Assembly (NCBI GenBank): GCA_947626355.1 | Contig: CANQRV010000011.1 | Coordinates: 1-55,526 of the forward strand | Length of the DNA: 55,526 nt | Source of the DNA: an uncultured Muribaculaceae bacterium | Lineage (GTDB): Bacteria; Bacteroidota; Bacteroidia; Bacteroidales; Muribaculaceae | Direction: 5' to 3' | The notes under the pieces: model-generated | Database searches by the model: none | What the model saw: only the letters and a program-made list of their open reading frames with translations | Told to the model about the DNA's origin: nothing | Part shown: piece by piece, positions 17,342 through 26,098 of the stretch | How the letters are laid out: every line of letters starts with the position of its first letter | Numbering within the stretch: the stretch's first letter is position 1 | Made by a program: the position numbers and the translations under genes

Positions 17342-18706
17342 ATGAATAAAATTTACGGCTTGGCGATAGCCATGAGCGCCCTCTGCCTTGGCGCCTCCAC
17401 GGCCTACGCCGCCCCCGAACTGGCCGAAAAGACCTACACTGACCTGACAGGCCTCCAGCTGCTCTACAGCGGCGCCCCCATGGTGGGCAAGACAGTGAAA
17501 TTCACCCCCGATGCCTCCGACCCCTCGAAAGCCACGCTGGTGATGAACAGCAGCTTCGACCTCTCCCAGATTCCTGGAGTGCCCGAAGAGCTCCAGGTGC
17601 CCATCGCCGGCCCCGGCGTGCTCCCCGGCACCCCCGAGACTATACTTGAAATCACACTCGACGACGCCGGCAACTTCTCCGGCAGCGGCTCCACGGAGTT
17701 CCTCAGCTATAACTACAGCGGCAACGTGAGCGAGAGCGCGCTCCAGCTCAGCATCGACGCCCAGCTCTACAACCAGGCCGTGATCGGCGACTGGGAGCCC
17801 GCCCCCTACTATTACAACGAGGAGACATGGACAGTGGATTCCGACCCTGTCAAGATAGAATGGGAGAGCGAAGCAGGCGTAGAGCTTTTCGAAGGCTACG
17901 AGATACCGATGGCCGACCTGCTCAAGCTTCTTGTGGCACTCCCTCTCATCGAGAACCCTGACGGCACGCTGCTCAACGTATCTCAGAAGCTCAACGAAGT
18001 GTTCAAAATGGCTTCGTTCCTCAACGACGGCAACCTTACCGCCAGCGTGGTAAGGGCCGACGGCGTGGCCGTCAACAGCCCGCTCAACCTCTCGCAGTAT
18101 GTGCTGGCCGATGACGCCACAATGCTTCTCTTCCTCGACCCGACAGCCATAGCCATGGCCGATGCCGCCGCTGTGGAAGCTCCACGCCGCGAGGAGGGCG
18201 AAATACCCGGCATCGACATCAATGCCATCCTCGCAAACGTGCTCGCCCAGGTGAGCCCGATGCTCTCCCAGGGCGCTCCCCTCAGCTACGAGCTTGCCAA
18301 GAGCGAGGACAAGAGCGGCACTAAGCTCACAATCAGTATCGACGAGCGCATCCTCCTCCCCCTGCTCCAGCAGAACGTGCTGCCCCTGCTCGAGAACGAG
18401 GAACTGATCGAGATGCTCGTAGCCATGATAAGTGAAGATCCCGATATGGCCATGTATGCCGAGATGATTCCCGCCATGGCCGAGGGTCTCGTCAACGTCA
18501 TCAACACCACCACCTCCATCAAGATCGGCGTTGAATTCTGGGTCTACGGCACAGGTGTCAACGAGATTGCCTCGCAGCCTGCCGGCGACGCCACAATCGT
18601 GGGCCGCTACAACCTCCAGGGCCAGCCCGTGAGCGACGGTTACGAGGGAATCACCGTGGTGCGCTATTCCGACGGCAGCGCCCGCAAGGTGATGAGCCGC
18701 AGATAA
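17342..18706 (+). CDS. Secreted hypothetical protein with a Bacteroidales C-terminal tail
   Basis: A 454-residue exported protein. The signal peptide is MNKIYGLAIAMSALCLGAST with cleavage likely after AYA. The mature part opens with TYTDLTGLQLLYSGAPMVGK and alternates beta-rich segments with a long acidic helical stretch (about 280-390). It closes with VGRYNLQGQPVSDG...VVRYSDGSARK, the tail common to many secreted proteins of this group. The layout is reminiscent of DUF4925-type proteins, but I cannot assign it firmly. It stands alone, with its own promoter and a strong terminator (18735-18771). No function is proposed. Confidence 0.7.
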   Translation: MNKIYGLAIAMSALCLGASTAYAAPELAEKTYTDLTGLQLLYSGAPMVGKTVKFTPDASDPSKATLVMNSSFDLSQIPGVPEELQVPIAGPGVLPGTPETILEITLDDAGNFSGSGSTEFLSYNYSGNVSESALQLSIDAQLYNQAVIGDWEPAPYYYNEETWTVDSDPVKIEWESEAGVELFEGYEIPMADLLKLLVALPLIENPDGTLLNVSQKLNEVFKMASFLNDGNLTASVVRADGVAVNSPLNLSQYVLADDATMLLFLDPTAIAMADAAAVEAPRREEGEIPGIDINAILANVLAQVSPMLSQGAPLSYELAKSEDKSGTKLTISIDERILLPLLQQNVLPLLENEELIEMLVAMISEDPDMAMYAEMIPAMAEGLVNVINTTTSIKIGVEFWVYGTGVNEIASQPAGDATIVGRYNLQGQPVSDGYEGITVVRYSDGSARKVMSRR

Positions 18707-18734
18707 TCGCCCCCGCGAAGGAATACCTTTTCAA

Positions 18735-18771
18735 AAAAATGACGGAGTTTGATGCAGACTCCGTCATTTTT
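18735..18771 (+). terminator. Terminator after the gene at 17342
   Basis: AAAAATGACGGAGT (18735-18748), loop, ACTCCGTCATTTTT (18758-18771): a perfect stem ending in a T tract. The A-rich 5' arm would also serve the opposite strand. Confidence 0.85.
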
Positions 18772-18774
18772 TAT

Positions 18775-18782
18775 TAACTTTG
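18775..18782 (+). promoter_or_regulatory. -7 box of the pyrH-frr operon
   Basis: TAACTTTG directly after the terminator hairpin, about 75 bases before the pyrH ATG. The -33 position falls inside the terminator loop, with no clear TTTG. Confidence 0.55.
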
Positions 18783-18857
18783 GAGGCGCATGCGGCAGCG
18801 AAGCCCTGACAGGAGGCCCGCGCCAGCCATGACAGACACTCATTACAAGACATCGAT

Positions 18858-19565
18858 ATGGAATACAAGAGAATATTGCTCAAACTCTCCGGCGAGTCAC
18901 TGATGGGCTCGCAGGGCTACGGCATCGACCCCGACCGTCTCGCCAGCTACGCCTCCCAGATCCGCCAGGCGGCTCAGGAAGGGGTGGAGATCGGCATCGT
19001 GATAGGCGGCGGCAACATCTTCCGAGGGCTCTCAGGAGCCTCCAAAGGCTTCGACCGCGTGAAAGGCGACCAGATGGGTATGCTCGCCACAGTGATCAAC
19101 TCTCTGGCGCTCAGCTCCGCGCTCGAGGCCATCGGGCAACCCGCCAGGGTCTTCACCGCCATACCGATGTTTCCCATCGGCGAGCCCTACTCCAAGTGGA
19201 AGGCCATCGAGGCCATGCGCCGCGGAGAGGTGGCCATCATCAGCGGAGGCACAGGCAACCCCTACTTCACCACCGACACAGGCGCCGCGCTGCGCGCCGT
19301 GGAGATCGAGGCCGACGTGATGCTCAAGGGCACACGCGTCGACGGCGTCTACACCGCCGACCCCGAGAAAGACCCCGAGGCCGTGAAGTTCGACTCCATC
19401 TCCTACGACGAGGTGCTCGCCCGCGGCCTCAAGGTGATGGACCTCACCGCCACCGCCCTCTGCAAGGAAAACTCCATGCCCGTCTACGTCTTCAACATGG
19501 ACGTGGAGGGCAACCTCCACAAGATGCTCTCCGGCAACAACGTGGGCACCCTCGTGCATAAATAA
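18858..19565 (+). CDS. pyrH: UMP kinase
   Basis: A 235-residue bacterial uridylate kinase of the amino-acid kinase fold, phosphorylating UMP to UDP with ATP. Signatures: [13 protein letters not shown] at the N-terminus, [13 protein letters not shown], and [17 protein letters not shown] in the acceptor-binding region, then [13 protein letters not shown]. Length is normal for the family. frr follows after 22 bases, the widely conserved pyrH-frr pairing. Confidence 0.96.
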   Translation: MEYKRILLKLSGESLMGSQGYGIDPDRLASYASQIRQAAQEGVEIGIVIGGGNIFRGLSGASKGFDRVKGDQMGMLATVINSLALSSALEAIGQPARVFTAIPMFPIGEPYSKWKAIEAMRRGEVAIISGGTGNPYFTTDTGAALRAVEIEADVMLKGTRVDGVYTADPEKDPEAVKFDSISYDEVLARGLKVMDLTATALCKENSMPVYVFNMDVEGNLHKMLSGNNVGTLVHK

Positions 19566-19587
19566 TCACCAAATATCCTCCTTTATC

Positions 19588-20145
19588 ATGGAAGTAAAAG
19601 AATATCTCGACAATGCCACCGACTCCATGGAGCTCGCCGTGGAATATCTCGACGACACGCTGAGCCATATCCGCGCCGGCAAGGCTTCCGCGAAGCTGCT
19701 CGACGGCATCCGCGTTGACTACTACGGCTCGCAGGCTCCCATCTCCAATGTGGCCAACGTCTCTGTGCCCGACGCACGCACCATCGCCATCACCCCCTGG
19801 GAGAAGTCGATGTTCAAGGAGATCGAGAAGGCAATCATCAACTCCGAGCTCGGCGTCACTCCCGAGAACAACGGCGAGGTGATACGCATCTGCATCCCGC
19901 CCCTCACCGAGGAACGCCGCAAGCAGCTCGTGAAGCAGTGTAAGGGCGAGGCCGAGAACGCCAAGGTCTCCGTGCGCAACGCCCGCCGCGAGGCCATCGA
20001 CGGCCTCAAGAAGGAGATCAAGAAGGGTCTCAGCGAAGACAGCGAGAAAGACGCCGAGACTGAGGTCCAGAAGCTCCACGACAAGTATCTGAAGAAGATC
20101 GACGAGCTCTTCGCCGCCAAGGAGAAGGAGATCCTCACCGTCTGA
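19588..20145 (+). CDS. frr: Ribosome recycling factor
   Basis: A 185-residue protein of the expected RRF length. Its start [20 protein letters not shown], the segment [40 protein letters not shown] and [14 protein letters not shown] are all characteristic. With EF-G it splits post-termination ribosomes. It is co-transcribed with pyrH, and the glycosyltransferase starts 21 bases after its stop. Confidence 0.97.
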   Translation: MEVKEYLDNATDSMELAVEYLDDTLSHIRAGKASAKLLDGIRVDYYGSQAPISNVANVSVPDARTIAITPWEKSMFKEIEKAIINSELGVTPENNGEVIRICIPPLTEERRKQLVKQCKGEAENAKVSVRNARREAIDGLKKEIKKGLSEDSEKDAETEVQKLHDKYLKKIDELFAAKEKEILTV

Positions 20146-20166
20146 CATTCCCCTTTACTCCTGACA

Positions 20167-21159
20167 ATGACCCAAAGCGACACAGCCGGCCCGCTGGTGT
20201 CGGTGATTGTGCCGGTCTATAACGCCGCAAAGTATCTGCGCCAATGCGCCGCGAGCGTGTTGGCGCAGTCTTACACACGCTGGCAGCTGATCCTCGTCGA
20301 CGACGGCTCCACCGACTCCTCGGGCGCCATCGCCGACGCGCTGGCGCTCGAAGACCCGCGCGTCACCGCCATACATACTCCCAACGGCGGTCCGTCATCC
20401 GCCCGCAACGCCGGCCTCGACGCCGCCACCGGCGATTTAGTGACATTCATCGACAGCGACGACACCGTCGACCCAAGATATATAGAGTGGCTTCTCGACG
20501 ACATCACCGCCTCCGGCGCCGACATCTCATGCGCCACCTTCACCCCTTTTGCCGACGGCTCGGAGCCGCCGGCTCCCCTCGTGCGCCGCGAGCTGCCGAG
20601 GACGGTCGGCGCCACCTCCGCCCTCCTCTCGATGCTCTATCAGGAGAGGGTGCCCGACTGCTCGGTGTCTTACAAGATGTTTCGGCGCTCCCTCTTCGAC
20701 AGCGAGCGCTTCGCTCCGGGTATCCTATACGAGGACCTCGACATCGCGTGGCGTCTTATGCTCCGCGCCCGCACGGTAACGCTGTCGGAGACACCCCTCT
20801 ATCACTACCGCGCCACTCCCGGCAGCCGCATCAACGCCTTCACGCCGAGGCGTCTCGACGTGCTTGACGTGGCCGAGAGGATGCATACGGCTCTCGCCGC
20901 CGTCTCGCCGGCGCTGGAATCCGCCGCACGCTCGCGGCGACTTAGCGCCGCCTTCAACATGTATGGACTCATGGCCTCCGAGCCGCGCAGTTTCGCGCCC
21001 GAACGCCGGCGGGTCTGGAGTCTGATCAGGCGTCTGCGTGGCGCCGCCTTACGCGACCCGCGCGTACGCCTTAAAAACAAGCTTGCCATTCTCGCCTCCT
21101 ACATCGGGGGCCAGCCCTTGCTGACCCTCCTCTCCCGCATCATCTACCGTCACCATTAA
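20167..21159 (+). CDS. Glycosyltransferase family 2
   Basis: A 330-residue GT-A glycosyltransferase. VSVIVPVYNAAKYLRQCAAS opens the nucleotide-sugar-binding domain, ILVDDGSTDSSGAIAD and GGPSSARNAGLDAATGD follow, and FIDSDD is the metal-binding DxD. LYEDLDIAWRLMLRA is the usual acceptor-side motif. It likely adds a sugar to a surface polysaccharide or lipid-linked glycan at the inner membrane; donor and acceptor are unknown. It lies 21 bases after frr, so read-through transcription is likely. Confidence 0.9.
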   Translation: MTQSDTAGPLVSVIVPVYNAAKYLRQCAASVLAQSYTRWQLILVDDGSTDSSGAIADALALEDPRVTAIHTPNGGPSSARNAGLDAATGDLVTFIDSDDTVDPRYIEWLLDDITASGADISCATFTPFADGSEPPAPLVRRELPRTVGATSALLSMLYQERVPDCSVSYKMFRRSLFDSERFAPGILYEDLDIAWRLMLRARTVTLSETPLYHYRATPGSRINAFTPRRLDVLDVAERMHTALAAVSPALESAARSRRLSAAFNMYGLMASEPRSFAPERRRVWSLIRRLRGAALRDPRVRLKNKLAILASYIGGQPLLTLLSRIIYRHH

Positions 21160-21181
21160 TTCTGTACACGCACTTTTCTGA

Positions 21182-21203
21182 GGTCGGCATGTAGGGACCG
21201 ACC
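21182..21203. repeat. GTAGGGAC-related palindrome
   Basis: GGTCGG (21182-21187), CATGTAGGGA, CCGACC (21198-21203). It shares the TGTAGGGAC core with the dispersed repeats, but here the flank lies in the loop and the stem is different. It sits between the convergent glycosyltransferase and DMT genes. Confidence 0.5.
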
Positions 21204-21267
21204 ACTCCCCTATTACGCTATGATTTAGCCATATAGCTAAATATTGTCTGGTCAAAGCGTTGAACTG

Positions 21268-22191
21268 TCATTTAGTGCTGGAACGGTTGACGAGGCCGAT
21301 ACCGATGAAAATCAGCAGGGTGGCGACGCCTTTCACAAGGCCGAACTCCCCTACTCCCAATATCAACGCCATCACCGCCGCGAATGCCGGCTGAAGGTAG
21401 CTGTACATGCTCACTACCGTCGGCCTCAGATGCTTCTGCGAGAACGGTATCAGCATATATCCTATAAACGTCGCCACCGTTATGATGTAGGCCAGCTCCC
21501 ACCATATCTCCGCCGGCAGCGCCGCATAGTCCACCCTCAGCATGTCGGGCAGACAGAACGGCACATACGTCACCACCGACAGGAAAAACAGCCATTTCAT
21601 CAGCGTGTAGGGGGTATACTTGCGGATTATGCCGTCGAACGCCACATAATATATAGCGGCGCAGAGCTGCGCCGCCATGCAGAGCAGATTGCCGAGCAGC
21701 GGATTCTCCGCCATCTCGCTGGCTCCCGAGTCGGCAACCAGCATCACCACGCCCCCGAGACCCACGAGTACTCCCGCCACTTTCATCCACGTCATCGGGA
21801 AGTGAAGGAACACCGCTGCGAGTATCATCGTGAAGAGGGGCGTCAGCGAGCTCATCACCGACGAGTCGACCGGATTGGTGAGTCCGATGCCGAGTATGAA
21901 GAGCCCCTGGTTGGCGCTGATGATCAGCAGAGAGCAGAGCAGCAGGCGCCACCAGTCGCGGCGGTCTATCGGCTGCCGCGTCTCCATCGAGGCCGGGAGC
22001 AGCCATGAGAATATAAGGTATAGCAGGGCACCACCCGTGATGCGGATGCCCGAGAGCCCCAGCGGAGTGATGGCCCCGCTGAGCAGCACCGACTTCGACA
22101 CCGGCGACATCACGCCCCAACCCATATTCGCGAAAAGCATCGCCAGATGCGCCCCCAACACTTCCCTGTTGCCTGGTTTCATTCCTGTCAT
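21268..22191 (-). CDS. DMT superfamily (EamA) transporter
   Basis: A 307-residue protein with ten membrane segments arranged as two EamA repeats. LAMLFANMGWGVMSPVSKSV starts repeat one and LLCMAAQLCAAIYYVAFDGI starts repeat two. GLVKGVATLLIFIGIGLVNR closes the last helix. Family members export metabolites, amino acids or drugs across the inner membrane; the substrate is unknown. The start at 22191 fits a TAATTTTG box on the minus strand at 22211-22218. Confidence 0.88.
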   Translation of the reverse strand: MTGMKPGNREVLGAHLAMLFANMGWGVMSPVSKSVLLSGAITPLGLSGIRITGGALLYLIFSWLLPASMETRQPIDRRDWWRLLLCSLLIISANQGLFILGIGLTNPVDSSVMSSLTPLFTMILAAVFLHFPMTWMKVAGVLVGLGGVVMLVADSGASEMAENPLLGNLLCMAAQLCAAIYYVAFDGIIRKYTPYTLMKWLFFLSVVTYVPFCLPDMLRVDYAALPAEIWWELAYIITVATFIGYMLIPFSQKHLRPTVVSMYSYLQPAFAAVMALILGVGEFGLVKGVATLLIFIGIGLVNRSSTK

Positions 22192-22210
22192 TGTTTTAAG
22201 TTTGAGAGTG

Positions 22211-22218
22211 CAAAATTA
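22211..22218 (-). promoter_or_regulatory. -7 box of the DMT transporter gene
   Basis: Minus-strand TAATTTTG (plus-strand CAAAATTA), 20 bases before the ATG. No clear -33 box. Confidence 0.5.
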
Positions 22219-22769
22219 GCAAAAGTGCGCCTTATTTCGGCCGTTCCTGGCGGAATCTTTGGCCTTGGCCGCGGCTGAAAGACAATGAAATCGTTTCAAC
22301 TAAATATTGGCACACAACGCATTAATGCAAATTTTAAGCATTTTAACATTTAAGGGCGCCTTTTTTTAACTTTTAAAATTCGATTATAAATTAATTATTG
22401 GGTATTTTTGCAAAAACTTTAAAGTTTGATTCGCCCAACGTCTCGATTTCAGCTTTGGAGCCGGGGCGTTTTTTTGTGACGGCAAAGCATATGTTAATGT
22501 TATTTTATATTGATAACTGCTTATAAAAGCGATTACTTCGAGAAAAAGGTTGTGAAACTATAGAAATACAATTGCTTTTATCGTGAGGCTTCCGAGCCTG
22601 TGAAGGCACAGGAGCCGGCTGAGCGCCGCGTCCGGCATTCTCTTTTGAGGGGGAGTGACGGGCAACGACGCGCAGCTTCCACAATTTGTACTTGAATTTT
22701 GGTTATAGAGGGGGTGACACTGTTGTGAAATAGTGTCATCCTTATTTTACATATTTTGTTCCCCAAAAT
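22219..22769. other. AT-rich intergenic region with hairpins and no gene
   Basis: About 550 bases without a convincing reading frame. It contains a -7 box TATTTTTG (22403-22410), a perfect 14-bp palindrome AAACTTTAAAGTTT (22414-22427), and CGCCC/GGGCG pairing before GTTTTTTTG (22432-22476). There is also a 12-bp stem ATAAAAGCGATT/AATTGCTTTTAT (22523-22534 and 22570-22581), a CCTGTG-AAGG-CACAGG hairpin (22597-22612) and TGACACT/AGTGTCA before TTATTTT (22715-22747). Base composition matches the neighbouring hipBA island rather than the core genes. Confidence 0.5.
22403..22476 (+). ncRNA. Candidate short transcript (promoter, palindrome and terminator-like hairpin)
   Basis: TATTTTTG (22403-22410) could start a transcript near 22417. 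About 50 bases on, CGCCC ... GGGCG with inner CTC/GAG pairs ends in GTTTTTTTG. No -33 TTTG was found and the stem is short, so this is tentative. The family is not recognised. Confidence 0.3.
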
Positions 22770-22826
22770 AGTCGTAGTTTAAACTATTATTACTATATTT
22801 GCAGCCTAATAGACGCAACTACGACT
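22770..22826 (+). promoter_or_regulatory. hipBA promoter with operator-like inverted repeats
   Basis: TATATTTG at 22794-22801 is the -7 box. It is bracketed by AGTCGTAGTT (22770-22779) and its exact inverse AACTACGACT (22817-22826), the latter ending at the hipB ATG. A perfect palindrome TAGTTTAAACTA (22775-22786) overlaps the left repeat. This is the arrangement expected for autorepression by a HipB-type DNA-binding antitoxin. Confidence 0.6.
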
Positions 22827-23186
22827 ATGGAAGAGAATATCTATATGTTGCCTGACGGTGAAATCCGTCGTCGGCTGGGACAGAAAATAAGGCATCTGCG
22901 GCTCCGACAGAACTACACTCAGGCATCGCTCGCGGAACAGGCGCAAGTCTCTGTGACAACATTAAAGAAAATCGAAAAAGGAGATATCAGCTATTTCGAT
23001 TCCCTTATGCGCGTGCTTCGCATTCTCGGTGAACTGGATGTGCTCTCCCCCCTCATTAAGGAAGAGGAGATGAGCCCCAACGAATACTTTGAGTTTGTCG
23101 AGGCAAGCAGGAAGAAGCAACGCAAACGTGCGAGCGCCGGCAACAAAACCAACCCACAACCTAATATGGAGGAATCGGAATGGTAG
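22827..23186 (+). CDS. hipB: HipB-like antitoxin (XRE-family HTH)
   Basis: A 119-residue protein. Residues about 8-70 form a Cro/C1-type helix-turn-helix: GQKIRHLRLRQNYTQASLAE, QAQVSVTTLKKIEKGDISYF. A charged lysine/arginine-rich tail follows. By family it binds DNA as a dimer, represses its own operon and neutralises the HipA kinase. The gene overlaps hipA by 7 bases. Its promoter carries inverted repeats. The island is AT-richer than the flanks, suggesting acquisition by transfer. Confidence 0.85.
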   Translation: MEENIYMLPDGEIRRRLGQKIRHLRLRQNYTQASLAEQAQVSVTTLKKIEKGDISYFDSLMRVLRILGELDVLSPLIKEEEMSPNEYFEFVEASRKKQRKRASAGNKTNPQPNMEESEW

Positions 23187-24460
23187 ATATAGCGAGAGTA
23201 AACTTATACGACCAACCCGTAGGGACATTCCGATGGAACAGTAACCGTCAGTTGGCATATTTCGAGTATGCCGACAGCTTCATCGGCAAAGGGCTTGAAC
23301 CATCGCCGATTCTGATGCCTGTGCGTCAGGGAAGGGTATATTCATTCTCCGATATAGGTCGTGACACGTTCAAAGGGCTTCCCGGTATGCTTGCTGATTC
23401 ACTACCTGACACCTATGGCCGGGCATTGTTTGATCGTTGGCTTGCACTGACCGGACGTAGCAGCGGAAACGCTGTAGAGACATTATGTTTCCTCGGTAAA
23501 CGCTGCATGGGAGCGTTGGAGTTTGAGCCAGCCATGGATGCGCCATATAGTCCGGATGTCAGAATAGAACTTGACTCCCTGGTTGAAGTGGCAAGCGAGG
23601 CACTCTCTGAAAAGGAAGAGTTCGGAGCCAATCTTGAAGAAGACAAGAAGGCGGCAATAGCCGAAATAGTGCGACTTGGCACGTCTGCCGGAGGACAGAG
23701 GGCAAAAGCCATCATAGCCTTCAATCCACAGACAGGAGAAGTCCGTTCAGGACAGATTGAAGCTCCGGAAGGCTTTGACTATTACCTTATCAAACTCGAC
23801 GGAGTTACCGCCGAAGCCGGATTCAGGGAAACACAGAATTTCGGTCGTCTGGAATACTCCTTCTATAAGCTTGTGAAAGAATGTGGCATAGATATGTCTG
23901 ATTGCAGCCTGATAGAAGAGAATGGACGTGCCCATTTCCTCACCAGACGTTTTGACCGTCAGAACGGTGAGAAAATCCATATGCAGACACTCTGCGGCAT
24001 AGCGCATTATGATTACCGCAATCCACGTTCTTACTCTTACGAGCAGGCGTTCAACGTGATGAGGGCATTGAGACTGCCATATTCACAGGCGCAAGAAATG
24101 TATCGTCGCCTGGTATTCAATGTGGTAATCCGCAATCAGGATGACCACACCAAAAACATATCCTTCCTTATGGACAGACAAGGCAAATGGAACCTTTCGC
24201 CAGCATACGACATGGGATTTGCCTATAATCCAAAAGGCGGATGGACATCACAGCATCAGATGTCAATCAACGGGAAGTTTGATGGTATCACCCGCAAAGA
24301 CCTTCTGGAATTTGCCGGACGCAACAATATAAAAGACGCCTCCGAAATAATCGACCGTATTACTGAAGTGTCTTCACGCTGGCCGCTCATGGCAAGGGAA
24401 TGTGAAGTTCCCCGACACATGATCGACGCCATAGTGCCGAATATGGAACTCTCCATATAA
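23180..24460 (+). CDS. hipA: HipA-family serine/threonine kinase toxin
   Basis: A 426-residue full-length HipA with the N-terminal subdomain and kinase domain in one chain. FKGLPGMLADSLPDTYGRAL (64-83) is the family signature. The nucleotide loop is represented by GTSAGGQRAKA (167-177), the kinase lysine by YYLIKLDG (Lys205), the catalytic loop by NQDDHTKN with Asp321 and Asn326, and the metal-binding Asp by YDMGF (Asp344). E. coli HipA phosphorylates glutamyl-tRNA synthetase and causes growth arrest; the target here is unknown. All key residues are present, so the toxin is probably active and held by HipB. Confidence 0.9.
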   Translation: MVDIARVNLYDQPVGTFRWNSNRQLAYFEYADSFIGKGLEPSPILMPVRQGRVYSFSDIGRDTFKGLPGMLADSLPDTYGRALFDRWLALTGRSSGNAVETLCFLGKRCMGALEFEPAMDAPYSPDVRIELDSLVEVASEALSEKEEFGANLEEDKKAAIAEIVRLGTSAGGQRAKAIIAFNPQTGEVRSGQIEAPEGFDYYLIKLDGVTAEAGFRETQNFGRLEYSFYKLVKECGIDMSDCSLIEENGRAHFLTRRFDRQNGEKIHMQTLCGIAHYDYRNPRSYSYEQAFNVMRALRLPYSQAQEMYRRLVFNVVIRNQDDHTKNISFLMDRQGKWNLSPAYDMGFAYNPKGGWTSQHQMSINGKFDGITRKDLLEFAGRNNIKDASEIIDRITEVSSRWPLMARECEVPRHMIDAIVPNMELSI

Positions 24461-24472
24461 ATACTCATTGTA

Positions 24473-25996
24473 TTATGCATTATGAGACCTGCGGTGGAGC
24501 AGGCGGCTGAGCACGGGGACGTTCTCCCACCAGCCGACAGTGGCAACATAGACCAGCACCAGCACCGTGCGCACCGCGAAGCCGAGCCACGGCATGTCGT
24601 CCCACCAGGCGAGGCAGATGCCCCCGTAGAGCGCCGCGCCGAGAGCCACGTAGGCCCCGATGCGTCCCAGCTCATAAGGGAGCGGATAATAATGGCGCCC
24701 CACAAAATAGGAGAGCACCATCACCGCGAAGTAGCTCACCAGAGCCGCCCATGCCGAGCCCATGTAGCCGTCGGGAATGCCGATCGCCCTCACCAGCCAC
24801 ACGTTGAGCACCAGCATCAGCGCGAAGCAGAACAGCGAGAAATACATCCCCCACTGCGTGCGGTCGGTAAGCTTATACCACAGCGAGAGGTTGAAGAAGA
24901 CGCCGAAGCAGAGTTCCGCCAGCATCATCACCGGCACCACGCCCAGCCCCTCCCAATAGCCCGGAGAGATGAAGTATTTCAGTATCGGCAGATAGCTCAT
25001 CACTCCTAAATATATAAGCACCCCGAAGATGATGAAGTATTTCATGGCGTCGCAGTATGCCGTGCGGCGGTCGTCGCCCGCCTCCTTCGCCTTCGAGAAG
25101 ATGAAGGGCTCGTAGGCGTAGCGGAACGCCTGCGTGAACATCACCATCACGATGGCGATCTTGATGTTGGCGCCGTAGATGCCCACCATGCTGCGGGCGG
25201 CCTCCTCCTCCCCCTTGAAAAGGTAGGGGATGATCATCTGCCCCATGTTCTGGCTCAGGATACCCGCCACGCCGAGCACCAGCAGCGGCCAGCTGTAGCG
25301 CAGCATAGAGCGCAGCAACGCGCCGTCGAAGCGCCACCGGCGCCCCACGAGCTGCGGCAGAAGGCACACCAGCACCACCAGCGTCGAGATCAGGTTTGCC
25401 ACGAAGATCCACCCGATGCCGAAAGAGCTGCCTCCAGCCGCGTCGTAGAACCATCCTACCGACCCCGGCCAGCGCTCCGCGATCGCCGGGCACCCGAGCA
25501 GGAAGAAGAGGTTGAGCGCTATCGTGAGGAAGACATTGAGCAGCTTGATGCCCGCGAAGGTGAAGGCCTTCTTCCTGTAGCGGAGGTAGGCGAAAGGGAT
25601 GTTGGAGAAGGCGTCGACGGCCACCGTCACCCCGAGCAGCCACACGTAGAGGCCGTCGCCCCGCAGCAGCATGGCGTCGGCCACGGGGCCGAGGAGCATC
25701 GTCAGCAAGGCGATGAAAACCACCGAGGTGACGCCCACCGACCATAGGGCCGTGGTGTAGACCTTCTCCGGCTCCGCATCCTTGTTGGCGAAGCGGAAGA
25801 AGCCCGTCTCCATGCCGTAGTTGAGCACCACGAGCGCCACCGCCGTGAAGCTGTAGAGATAGCTCACCACGCCGTATTCCTCGGCGGGGAAGAGATAGAC
25901 GTAGAGGGGCACGAGACACCAGTTGAGGAAGCGCCCCACGATGCTGCTGAGACCGTATACGGCGGTCTCCTTGGCCAATGACCTTATTCCAGACAT
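24473..25996 (-). CDS. Polysaccharide flippase (Wzx/MATE-like, oligosaccharide exporter)
   Basis: A 507-residue integral membrane protein with about 14 helices. The N-terminal LAKETAVYGLSSIVGRFLNW and LFPAEEYGVVSYLYSFTAVA are typical of Wzx-type lipid-linked oligosaccharide flippases. FRFANKDAEPEKVY is the first cytoplasmic loop. It would move undecaprenyl-linked glycan units across the inner membrane. No other capsule genes are directly adjacent. It is transcribed in the same direction as ruvB, which ends 102 bases before this gene begins. Confidence 0.88.
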   Translation of the reverse strand: MSGIRSLAKETAVYGLSSIVGRFLNWCLVPLYVYLFPAEEYGVVSYLYSFTAVALVVLNYGMETGFFRFANKDAEPEKVYTTALWSVGVTSVVFIALLTMLLGPVADAMLLRGDGLYVWLLGVTVAVDAFSNIPFAYLRYRKKAFTFAGIKLLNVFLTIALNLFFLLGCPAIAERWPGSVGWFYDAAGGSSFGIGWIFVANLISTLVVLVCLLPQLVGRRWRFDGALLRSMLRYSWPLLVLGVAGILSQNMGQMIIPYLFKGEEEAARSMVGIYGANIKIAIVMVMFTQAFRYAYEPFIFSKAKEAGDDRRTAYCDAMKYFIIFGVLIYLGVMSYLPILKYFISPGYWEGLGVVPVMMLAELCFGVFFNLSLWYKLTDRTQWGMYFSLFCFALMLVLNVWLVRAIGIPDGYMGSAWAALVSYFAVMVLSYFVGRHYYPLPYELGRIGAYVALGAALYGGICLAWWDDMPWLGFAVRTVLVLVYVATVGWWENVPVLSRLLHRRSHNA

Positions 25997-26033
25997 TCTT
26001 GATTATTTCATGCTGCCATGACTTGTCCGGCAT

Positions 26034-26057
26034 GCAGGGACGCTTTTCAAAGCGTCC
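26034..26057. repeat. GYAGGGAC palindromic repeat, solo arm
   Basis: GCAGGGACGCTTT-TC-AAAGCGTCC: a 9-bp perfect stem (26038-26046 and 26049-26057) within the same GYAGGGAC flank as the other dispersed repeats, but with an unrelated stem sequence. It lies between ruvB and the flippase gene. Confidence 0.6.
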
Positions 26058-26098
26058 GCCTGTCGGGAACCGTCACGCCTGTGGATTTTACATTATTA

